Shown piece after piece: positions 57,627 through 64,000 of a DNA stretch of 64,000 bases (position 1 is the stretch's first letter; every line of letters begins with the position of its first letter). The DNA is from Weizmannia acidilactici. GTDB taxonomy: Bacteria > Bacillota > Bacilli > Bacillales > Bacillaceae_C. The position numbers and the translations under genes were made by a program. Location: NCBI RefSeq assembly GCF_008974225.1, contig NZ_BKZR01000013.1, positions 1 through 64,000 on the forward strand, read 5' to 3'. The notes beneath the pieces were generated by a model. It saw only the letters and a program-made list of their open reading frames with translations, was not told where the DNA came from and searched no databases.

Positions 57627-59387
57627 TTACAGTACGGTTGCATGCCCGTCGTAAACCGAACCGGTTGCCGCATCCACCGTAATTTCCTGGCCGTCTTTAA
57701 AGATTGAGGTTGCATTTTCGAGGCCGACAATCACCGGTATGCCGAGATTGATGCCGACAACCGCGGCATGGCTCGTCAGGCCGCCTTCTTCGGTAATGAG
57801 AGCGGTGCATTTTTCGATGGACGGCATCATTTCCTTGTCCGTGCTTTTTGTGATTAAAATGCAGCCTTCTTCCACTTTCGCTGCTGCTTCTTCAGGATTG
57901 TTTGCGACAACGGCCATTCCGAACGCCGATTGTCTGCCGATACCCTGGCCCTTCGCCAGCACATCGCCGATCAAGTGGACTTTCATCAAGTTCGTTGTGC
58001 CTTTTCCGCCAACAGGAACGCCAGCCGTGATGACAACAAGGTCGCCGTGACGGACAATGCCGGATTTCAAACTTTCGTCAACAGCAATTTCAAGCATTTC
58101 ATCGGTATTTTTAGCCTGCGTGCCCAATTGCGGATAAACGCCGGATACTACCGTTAAGCTGCGCTGTACCTTTGGATCGGAAGTAACCGCAATAATCGGG
58201 GCGGCCGGGCGGTATTTCGAAATCATGCGCGCCGTATAGCCGCTTTCTGTCGGCGCGATAATTGCATTGACATCCAGGTTCAAAGCGGTATGCGCTACAG
58301 ACTGGCAGATAGCATCGGTCATATTATGATCCGTGCTCTTGCTGCGTTTATTTAAAATATCGCGATGGTTAATCGCTTTTTCAACATGGACCGCAATATT
58401 GTACATCGTTTTAACAGCTTCTGCAGGATATTTCCCGGCAGCTGTTTCGCCGGACAGCATAATTGCATCGGTGCCGTCAAAAATCGCGTTTGCCACATCG
58501 CTTGCTTCGGCGCGTGTCGGGCGTGGGTTTCGCTGCATCGAATCAAGCATTTGTGTTGCGGTAATCACCGGTTTGCCGAGCATATTGCATTTTCTGATCA
58601 ATTCTTTTTGCACCAAAGGCACCGCTTCAGTCGGGATTTCAACGCCAAGGTCGCCGCGGGCAACCATTAAACCGTCGGACACCGCCAGGATTTCATCGAT
58701 ATTGTCCACGCCTTCCTGGTTTTCGATTTTAGGGAAAATCTTCACATGCAAAGCGTCATGTTCTTCCAACAATTGGCGGATTTCCAGAACATCTGACGGG
58801 CGGCGCACAAAAGAAGCCGCAATAAAATCGATGCCCTGTTCGAGCCCGAACAAAATATCGCTGACATCTTTTTCCGTGATCCCTGGCAGGTTGACAGAAA
58901 CGCCCGGAACGTTCACGCCTTTTTTGTTTTTCAAAACGCCGCGGTTCATGACTTTCGTATGGATTTCCCCGTTTTCTTTGTCAATGGAGGTGACTTCAAG
59001 CTCGATCAGGCCGTCATCAAGTAAAATTTTAGAGCCGACATGCACATCATTGATCAGGCCTTCATATGTAATCGAGAATTTTTCCGGTGTTCCCAGGACC
59101 TCCGTCATTGAAATAATCGGCGTCATGCCTTCCACTAATTCGAATCCGCCGTCTTTCATATCATGCGTGCGGATTTCCGGACCCTTTGTGTCAAGCAGCA
59201 AACCGATTGTTTTATTTTTATTTTTTGCAGCCTGGCGGATATTTTTAATTCTTGCGAGGTGTTCTTCGTGGCTCCCGTGGGAGAAATTCAAGCGGCATAC
59301 ATCCATGCCGTTTTCCATTAATTTCTCAAGCATTTCAACACTTTCGCTCGCAGGTCCAATCGTACAAACGATTTTTGTCTTTTTCAT
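57627..59387 (-). CDS. pyk: Pyruvate kinase
   Basis: A 586-residue pyruvate kinase, making pyruvate and ATP from phosphoenolpyruvate. The catalytic barrel has CRLNFSHGSHEEH, the B domain follows, and the signature MVARGDLGVEIP and PVITATQMLDSM lie in the active site. After about residue 475 comes the extra C-terminal PEP-utiliser-like domain of Bacillus enzymes (CTALITEEGGLTSHAAVVGINLGIPVIVG). The ATG at MKKTKIVCTIGPASES has AGGAGG upstream. It follows pfkA by 20 nt in one operon. Confidence 0.97.
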   Translation of the reverse strand: MKKTKIVCTIGPASESVEMLEKLMENGMDVCRLNFSHGSHEEHLARIKNIRQAAKNKNKTIGLLLDTKGPEIRTHDMKDGGFELVEGMTPIISMTEVLGTPEKFSITYEGLINDVHVGSKILLDDGLIELEVTSIDKENGEIHTKVMNRGVLKNKKGVNVPGVSVNLPGITEKDVSDILFGLEQGIDFIAASFVRRPSDVLEIRQLLEEHDALHVKIFPKIENQEGVDNIDEILAVSDGLMVARGDLGVEIPTEAVPLVQKELIRKCNMLGKPVITATQMLDSMQRNPRPTRAEASDVANAIFDGTDAIMLSGETAAGKYPAEAVKTMYNIAVHVEKAINHRDILNKRSKSTDHNMTDAICQSVAHTALNLDVNAIIAPTESGYTARMISKYRPAAPIIAVTSDPKVQRSLTVVSGVYPQLGTQAKNTDEMLEIAVDESLKSGIVRHGDLVVITAGVPVGGKGTTNLMKVHLIGDVLAKGQGIGRQSAFGMAVVANNPEEAAAKVEEGCILITKSTDKEMMPSIEKCTALITEEGGLTSHAAVVGINLGIPVIVGLENATSIFKDGQEITVDAATGSVYDGHATVL

Positions 59388-59407
59388 TGTATTTCCTCCT
59401 AAAAAAC

Positions 59408-60370
59408 TCAAATGGACAATTCTTTCGATAAGCGGTACATATTTTTGTCAATGGTGTGTGGCTGGCCAAGAATTTCAAGGATATCGTGATCAACAAGCTG
59501 GTTGTTTTGAATGCCGACCGCCCTTCCGCCTTTTCCTTCCAAAAGCAGCTCTACAGCTCTTGCACCGAGGCGGCTCGCAAGTACGCGGTCAAATGCAGTC
59601 GGTGATCCACCGCGCTGGATATGGCCTAAAACAGACACGCGGGTATCACCTGTTACGCCGGCTTTTTTCAACTCTTCCGCAAATTGGTTTCCGCTCATCA
59701 CGCCTTCTGCAACAATGATGATGCTGTGGCGTTTACCGCGTTTTGTGCCCTGCTGCAGGCGTTCCACAACGTCTTTCATTTCAAAGTTTTCTTCAGGGAC
59801 GATGATCGATTCGGCGCCCCCGGCCAAACCGGACCAAAGCGCAATATCCCCAGCGTTTCTTCCCATGACTTCGATGATAAAAGTGCGTTCGTGGGAAGAT
59901 GCGGTATCGCGGATTTTATCGATTGCATCCAATACAGTGTTCAGCGCCGTATCAAACCCGATCGTAAAGTCGGTGCCAGGAATATCATTGTCGATCGTTC
60001 CAGGTACGCCGATGCAATTAAAACCTTGCTCCGTCAGTTTTTTTGCACCTTGGTAGGATCCGTCCCCGCCGATGACAACCAAAGCTTCAATGCCGTGTTT
60101 CTTCAGCTGTTCGATGCCTTTTTGCTGTCCTTCCGGCGTTTTAAACTCTTCGCTTCTTGCAGACTGCAGAATCGTGCCGCCGCGCTGGATAATATCCCCT
60201 ACGGATCCCGCTTCAAGTTTTTGAATATTTCCATGAATTAATCCGTTGTAGCCTTGGTTAATTCCGTAAACTTCCAAGCCATGGTAAATCCCTTTACGGA
60301 CGATTGCGCGCACAGCTGCATTCATGCCCGGTGCGTCGCCGCCGCTTGTTAAAACTCCAATTCGCTTCAT
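59408..60370 (-). CDS. pfkA: ATP-dependent 6-phosphofructokinase
   Basis: A 320-residue PfkA that phosphorylates fructose-6-phosphate, the committed step of glycolysis. Motifs include LTSGGDAPGMNAAVRAIVRK (ATP loop), VIGGDGSYQGA, VPGTIDNDIPGTDFTIGFDTA with the catalytic aspartate, and EVMGRNAGDIAL. The ATG was chosen for GAGGTG upstream; an in-frame GTG three codons earlier is part of that site. It heads pfkA-pyk, as in B. subtilis. Confidence 0.97.
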   Translation of the reverse strand: MKRIGVLTSGGDAPGMNAAVRAIVRKGIYHGLEVYGINQGYNGLIHGNIQKLEAGSVGDIIQRGGTILQSARSEEFKTPEGQQKGIEQLKKHGIEALVVIGGDGSYQGAKKLTEQGFNCIGVPGTIDNDIPGTDFTIGFDTALNTVLDAIDKIRDTASSHERTFIIEVMGRNAGDIALWSGLAGGAESIIVPEENFEMKDVVERLQQGTKRGKRHSIIIVAEGVMSGNQFAEELKKAGVTGDTRVSVLGHIQRGGSPTAFDRVLASRLGARAVELLLEGKGGRAVGIQNNQLVDHDILEILGQPHTIDKNMYRLSKELSI

Positions 60371-60603
60371 TCTTTTCACCTCTAATGATGTAATCTAATG
60401 GCAGACAGGTATTGAATGGATTGGATCAGTTCAGTACTTTAGTATCGCCAAGTCCGCCCCTGAATATATCTAAAATACCACTTTAAAAACATGTTCTCAA
60501 TCAATAATCAAAAAGTAAAAATTTTTAAAATGTGAGTTCTTGAACAATATGTGTCATCATATAATGAATGCGTTACCAATCGGAGCATACTTTTGATTTT
60601 TCT

Positions 60604-60632
60604 ATAATAAAACGTTTAAAAGCCGCTGTATA
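60604..60632 (-). promoter_or_regulatory. Possible sigma-A promoter of pfkA-pyk
   Basis: TATACA, 17-nt spacer, TATTAT on the minus strand, about 235 nt before pfkA. The 456-nt gap between accA and pfkA is AT-rich; apart from the accA terminator and this candidate I see no other signal in it. Confidence 0.4.
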
Positions 60633-60782
60633 GTTGATTTTTCCTAATTATAACGGCAATAAACCTGGAAAATAGGCTGGTTTAAAAAACCCGTCTCCCT
60701 TCCGGCCAACGCAATATTTTCCCCATTCCACACATGTTTCAGGTTCCGTTCTGCTTTTCCAGCATGTATCCCACCAATGTTG

Positions 60783-60828
60783 AAAAAACAAGGCAACCGT
60801 TTTTTCAGCACCGGTTGCCTTGTTTTTT
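60783..60828 (-). terminator. accDA terminator overlapping the accA stop
   Basis: AAAAAACAAGGCAACCG and CGGTTGCCTTGTTTTTT form a 17-bp perfect stem with a 12-nt loop. The 5' arm begins within the accA stop codon. T runs on both sides. Confidence 0.9.
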
Positions 60829-61807
60829 ACAACTGTGTGCGGGCAAACTGTTCCAAAGTGGAAAACACACCCATTTTGCGGTATTTTTCGTACCTTTTTT
60901 CCACAAGTTCTTCCGGAGACAGCGCCAGCAATTGCCTCAGCGACGCCTCAAGCACCTGTGCCATTAAATCCGCCTGTACCCTCGGGTCTTTATGTGCCCC
61001 GCCTTTTACTTCCGGGACCAGTTCATCGATAATGCCCAGTTCTTTCAGTTCCGGGGCAGTCATTTTCATTGTGGCCACTGCCCGTTTTGCCTGCGAAGCG
61101 TCTTTCCACAACAGCGCAGCGGCAGATTCCGGGGAAATGACCGAGAACCATGAGTTTTCCAGGACATGGATATGGTCACCGACGCCGATGCCGAGCGCAC
61201 CGCCACTTGCCCCTTCTCCGATAATAAAGCAAATGATCGGTACCGACAGCCCGGACATCTCAAAAAGGTTGCGTGCAATCGATTCGGCAATCCCGCGTTC
61301 TTCCGCCGCTTTGCCCGGATACGCCCCTTTTGTATCAATGAAGCTGATAATCGGGCGTTTAAATTTGTCGGCTTGTTTCATGAGCCGCAGCGCTTTCCTG
61401 TACCCTTCCGGATGCGGCATCCCGAAATTACGGCGGATATTTTCTTTCGTGTCTTTTCCACGCTGCTGGCCGATCACGGTAACAGGAAGCCCCTTAAATT
61501 TTGCAATCCCGCCGACGATTGCTTCATCGTCCCCGTAAACACGGTCGCCGTGGAGCTCAATAAAATCGGTAAAAAGATATTGAATATAGTCCAATGTAGT
61601 CGGCCGCTCCGGGAAGCGTGCAATCTGGATGCGGTCCCACGGCTCCATGTTTTCGTAAATTTCCTGTTCCAGTCTGGCAAGCCTGGATTCCAATTTTTCA
61701 ATTTCACTCGACAAGTCGACATCCGACTGCTTTGTAAATTCCCTCAGCTCGGCAATCTTGCGTTTCAGCTCAATCACCGGTTTTTCAAATTCAAGTTCAT
61801 TTACCAT
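60827..61807 (-). CDS. accA: Acetyl-CoA carboxylase carboxyltransferase subunit alpha
   Basis: A 326-residue alpha subunit that moves the carboxyl from biotin to acetyl-CoA, forming malonyl-CoA for fatty acid synthesis. The N-terminal coiled coil (DLSSEIEKLESRLARLEQEI) packs against AccD. The crotonase-like core has GMPHPEGYRKALRLM, FIDTKGAYPGKAAEERG and IGEGASGGALGIGVGD, with glycines of the oxyanion holes. The ATG overlaps the accD stop (ATGGTAA), coupling the two subunits. Confidence 0.97.
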   Translation of the reverse strand: MVNELEFEKPVIELKRKIAELREFTKQSDVDLSSEIEKLESRLARLEQEIYENMEPWDRIQIARFPERPTTLDYIQYLFTDFIELHGDRVYGDDEAIVGGIAKFKGLPVTVIGQQRGKDTKENIRRNFGMPHPEGYRKALRLMKQADKFKRPIISFIDTKGAYPGKAAEERGIAESIARNLFEMSGLSVPIICFIIGEGASGGALGIGVGDHIHVLENSWFSVISPESAAALLWKDASQAKRAVATMKMTAPELKELGIIDELVPEVKGGAHKDPRVQADLMAQVLEASLRQLLALSPEELVEKRYEKYRKMGVFSTLEQFARTQL

Positions 61808-62676
61808 TGTAATTCACCTGCATCTATTGGTTGATGGATATCCAGAATCCTTGCCAATGTTTCTTTTAAGTCTTGGCGCGCGACAACCGCGTCAAGCTGG
61901 CCGTGCTTGAGAAGGAATTCTGCCGTTTGGAAATCTTTAGGAAGTTCTTCGCGGATCGTTTGTTCAATAATGCGGCGGCCGGCAAAACCGATTAACGCCC
62001 CGGGCTCCGCCAAATTCACATCGCCCAGCGAGGCAAAACTTGCGGTCACACCTCCTGTAGTCGGATGGGTCATAACCGTCACGGCCAAACCTCCGTGGCT
62101 GCTGAACCGCTGCAGGGCTGCGCTTGTTTTCGCCATCTGCATTAAAGAGTAAATCCCTTCCTGCATCCGAGCGCCTCCCGAAGCGGTAAAAATAATAAAC
62201 GGAAGATGGAGCCTGTCCGCTTCTTCAATGGCGCGCGTGATTTTTTCGCCGACAACAGAGCCCATGCTCCCCATACGGAAATGCGAATCCATAACAGCGA
62301 GGACAATCGGCCGTTCTAAAATATTCCCTTTTCCTGTCAGAACTGCTTCATTTAAATTCGTTTTTGCGCGGTCTTTTTCCAATTTTTCTAGATAACCCGG
62401 AAACTCGAGCGGGTTTTTGGACACAAGGACGCGGTCAAACTCTTCAAACGTCCCTTCATCAATCAGGCTTTCCACTCTTTCGTAAGCGGTCATTTGATAG
62501 TGGTAACCGCAGTAAAGGCATACTTTTAAATTTTTCTGCAGTTCTTTTGTATACATAATTTTTCCGCACTTCGGGCATTTCGACATGATCCCCTCAGGAA
62601 CATCCTGCCTTGTTTTATCTGATGGGATCGTCGCATATTTCCTCTTTTTCGGTTTTGAAAAAAAATCTTTCAGCAA
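61801..62676 (-). CDS. accD: Acetyl-CoA carboxylase carboxyltransferase subunit beta
   Basis: A 291-residue beta subunit. The N-terminal zinc ribbon uses C34, C37, C53 and C56 (MSKCPKCGKIM, VCLYCGYHY), and in E. coli this finger also binds mRNA. The carboxyltransferase core has MGSMGSVVGEKITRAIE, FTASGGARMQEG and PTTGGVTASFASLGD. The start is TTG with GGAGGGG 6 nt upstream. It lies about 130 nt after the malic enzyme gene; that gap has several GCCGGC-type palindromes but no clear terminator. Confidence 0.97.
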   Translation of the reverse strand: MLKDFFSKPKKRKYATIPSDKTRQDVPEGIMSKCPKCGKIMYTKELQKNLKVCLYCGYHYQMTAYERVESLIDEGTFEEFDRVLVSKNPLEFPGYLEKLEKDRAKTNLNEAVLTGKGNILERPIVLAVMDSHFRMGSMGSVVGEKITRAIEEADRLHLPFIIFTASGGARMQEGIYSLMQMAKTSAALQRFSSHGGLAVTVMTHPTTGGVTASFASLGDVNLAEPGALIGFAGRRIIEQTIREELPKDFQTAEFLLKHGQLDAVVARQDLKETLARILDIHQPIDAGELQW

Positions 62677-62804
62677 ATATTACCCCTCCTTTAAATGGCA
62701 CCGGCAAATGCCGGGCCGCCGGTGGCTGTAATGCCGGATGGGCCGGCATTTTGTATTTCTTGTGCACCGGCAAAAAGGCGGCTTTCCCGCATCCGCATTT
62801 CCCT

Positions 62805-64000
62805 TTATTTCCCAATTTCGGAGAGCTGCATCGTTTTTTTGCGGATTTCTTCCGGATCCACCTGGATGCGGGCAACGCCGGTTTCCATAGCCGCTTTGGC
62901 GACGGCAGCAGCAACAGCCGGGGCAACACGCGGATCAAACGGGCGCGGAATGACATAATCCGCATTCAGCTCATGCTCTTCTATTAATCCGGCAATCGCA
63001 TGAACGGCAGCTTGTTTCATTTTTTCATTGATATGGGTGGCGCGCACATCCAAAGCGCCTCTGAAAATGCCCGGGAAGGCAAGCACATTGTTGACCTGGT
63101 TCGGAAAATCGGAGCGGCCCGTGCCAATGACTTTTGCTCCTGCCGCTTTAGCGTCTTCCGGCATAATTTCCGGGTTCGGGTTCGCCATCGCAAAAATAAT
63201 CGGATCCTGCTTCATCGATTGGACCATTTCTTTCGTAAGGGCCCCCTCAACCGAAACGCCGATAAAGACATCCGCATCTTTGATCACATCTGCCAGTGTG
63301 CCCTTCTGTTTATTGTGGTTCGTATATTTGGCCACCTCGGATTTTACCTTATTCATGCCGTACGGCCGCCCTTCGTAAATCGCGCCTTTTGAATCGCACA
63401 TAATGATATCCCGGACGCCGAAGTGGTAAAGCAGCTTAATAATGGCAATGCCTGCAGCGCCCGCGCCGCTCGCCACAACTTTAATTTCAGACATTTGCTT
63501 ACCGACAAGCTTCAAAGCGTTCACAAGCCCGGCAGCCGTTACGATCGCCGTACCATGCTGATCATCGTGGAATACAGGTATATTCATTTCTTTCTTTAGT
63601 TTTTCTTCAATGACAAAGCAGTTCGGAGCGGCAATATCTTCCAAATTGACGCCGCCGAAAACCGGTTCCAACCGTTTAACGGTCCCGACAATTTCGTCAA
63701 TCTCCGTCGTGTTCAAGCAAATCGGGAAGGCATCCACGCCGGCAAAGCTTTTAAACAAAATTGATTTTCCTTCCATTACCGGGAGTGCGGCTTCCGGCCC
63801 GATATTGCCAAGCCCGAGGACAGCGGTGCCGTCCGTGACGACCGCGACCATATTGCCTTTCATCGTATATTCATACACTGTTTCCGGCTTGTCGTATATC
63901 ATCTTACAAGGCTCAGCTACACCGGGCGAATAGGCTAAACTTAAGTCTTTTGCATTTTTGACAGTGACCTTCGATTTGGATTCGAGTTTCCCTTTATGTT
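62805..64000 (-). CDS. ytsJ: NAD(P)-dependent malic enzyme (5' end cut by window)
   Basis: About 398 codons of a 410-residue-class malic enzyme, which decarboxylates malate to pyruvate. The reading continues to the window edge as HKGKLESKSK, so only some ten N-terminal residues are missing. Motifs include LSLAYSPGVAEPCK, VTDGTAVLGLGNIGPEAALPVMEGK, PVFHDDQHGTAIVTAAG (metal) and VASGAGAAGIAI (dinucleotide loop). Position next to accDA matches B. subtilis ytsJ, the main NADPH-forming malic enzyme; NADP preference is inferred from that. The nearest ATG inside the reading is not the true start, because conserved residues precede it. Confidence 0.93.
   Translation of the reverse strand, partial: HKGKLESKSKVTVKNAKDLSLAYSPGVAEPCKMIYDKPETVYEYTMKGNMVAVVTDGTAVLGLGNIGPEAALPVMEGKSILFKSFAGVDAFPICLNTTEIDEIVGTVKRLEPVFGGVNLEDIAAPNCFVIEEKLKKEMNIPVFHDDQHGTAIVTAAGLVNALKLVGKQMSEIKVVASGAGAAGIAIIKLLYHFGVRDIIMCDSKGAIYEGRPYGMNKVKSEVAKYTNHNKQKGTLADVIKDADVFIGVSVEGALTKEMVQSMKQDPIIFAMANPNPEIMPEDAKAAGAKVIGTGRSDFPNQVNNVLAFPGIFRGALDVRATHINEKMKQAAVHAIAGLIEEHELNADYVIPRPFDPRVAPAVAAAVAKAAMETGVARIQVDPEEIRKKTMQLSEIGK

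Noticed and set aside
58333..59718. 461-codon plus-strand open frame opposite pyk and pfkA
   Set aside because: It is antisense to two certain genes, Ser/Pro/Phe-rich with no domain, and has no ribosome site. It mirrors the codon bias of the minus-strand genes.
62677..62804. Terminator between the malic enzyme gene and accD
   Set aside because: Several GCCGGC-type palindromes are present, but none is followed by a T run on the minus strand.
1..64000. CRISPR array, prophage, toxin-antitoxin or restriction cassette
   Set aside because: I looked for regular direct repeats with spacers, integrases, phage structural genes, paired small toxin/antitoxin genes and methylases and saw none.

Overview
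The window looks like chromosomal DNA of an endospore-forming Bacillaceae. The evidence is the sporulation and germination genes (gerE, gerM, sspI, ytvI, ytaF, ytxC), Gram-positive Shine-Dalgarno sites with frequent TTG/GTG starts, T-box leaders, a lysine riboswitch, an L20 leader, and gene order close to the dnaB-to-citZ-to-racE arc of Bacillus subtilis. Moderate GC by eye and the protein sequences would fit Heyndrickxia (Bacillus) coagulans or a near relative; that species guess is inference. Nearly everything is on the minus strand. The only plus-strand genes are yslB, rnhC, sspI, a 57-codon ORF and ytvI.

Layout. 1-6,600: tRNA-Arg(UCU), then gerM-rph-rdgB-ysnB and ysmB-racE, a small SdpI-like membrane gene, gerE behind a sigma-K-like promoter, and the thioesterase gene ysmA with a FadR-like operator. 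6,640-10,060: sdhCAB (succinate dehydrogenase). 10,360-14,900: yslB, lysC behind a lysine riboswitch, uvrC, trxA. 15,080-20,200: the fatty-acid degradation cluster fadR-fadB-etfB-etfA, with lcfA upstream broken by a frameshift and an amber codon. 20,300-25,800: mutS2, polX (polymerase active site apparently lost), cvpA, zapA. 25,890-31,710: rnhC, pheST behind a T-box, and a SpoU-type RNA methyltransferase.

31,750-37,000 is the most accessory-looking part: sspI, a small element with inverted ends and internal repeats, a Gfo/Idh/MocA oxidoreductase, an M42 aminopeptidase, an orphan O-antigen-ligase-like membrane protein, dut and a small acidic protein. 37,070-44,700: infC-rpmI-rplT behind an L20 leader, thrS behind a T-box, ytxC, and nrdR-dnaB-dnaI (replication initiation). 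44,800-51,600: speD with a long leader, gapB, and polA-mutM-ytaF-coaE. 51,700-55,500: citZ-icd-mdh (TCA cycle). 55,800-64,000: ytwI, ytvI, pfkA-pyk (glycolysis), accDA (malonyl-CoA synthesis) and a malic enzyme gene cut by the window end.

The genes are mainly central carbon metabolism (glycolysis, gluconeogenic gapB, TCA, malic enzyme, acetyl-CoA carboxylase, beta-oxidation electron transfer), replication and repair, and translation. I see no CRISPR array, prophage, intact insertion sequence or defence island, and I do not see a convincing undescribed multi-gene system. The best leads are smaller: the degraded PolX active site, the multiply damaged lcfA beside an intact fadR operon, a FadR box on ysmA, a gene whose Shine-Dalgarno site points to a TTA codon, the structured speD leader, and three families of short repeats.
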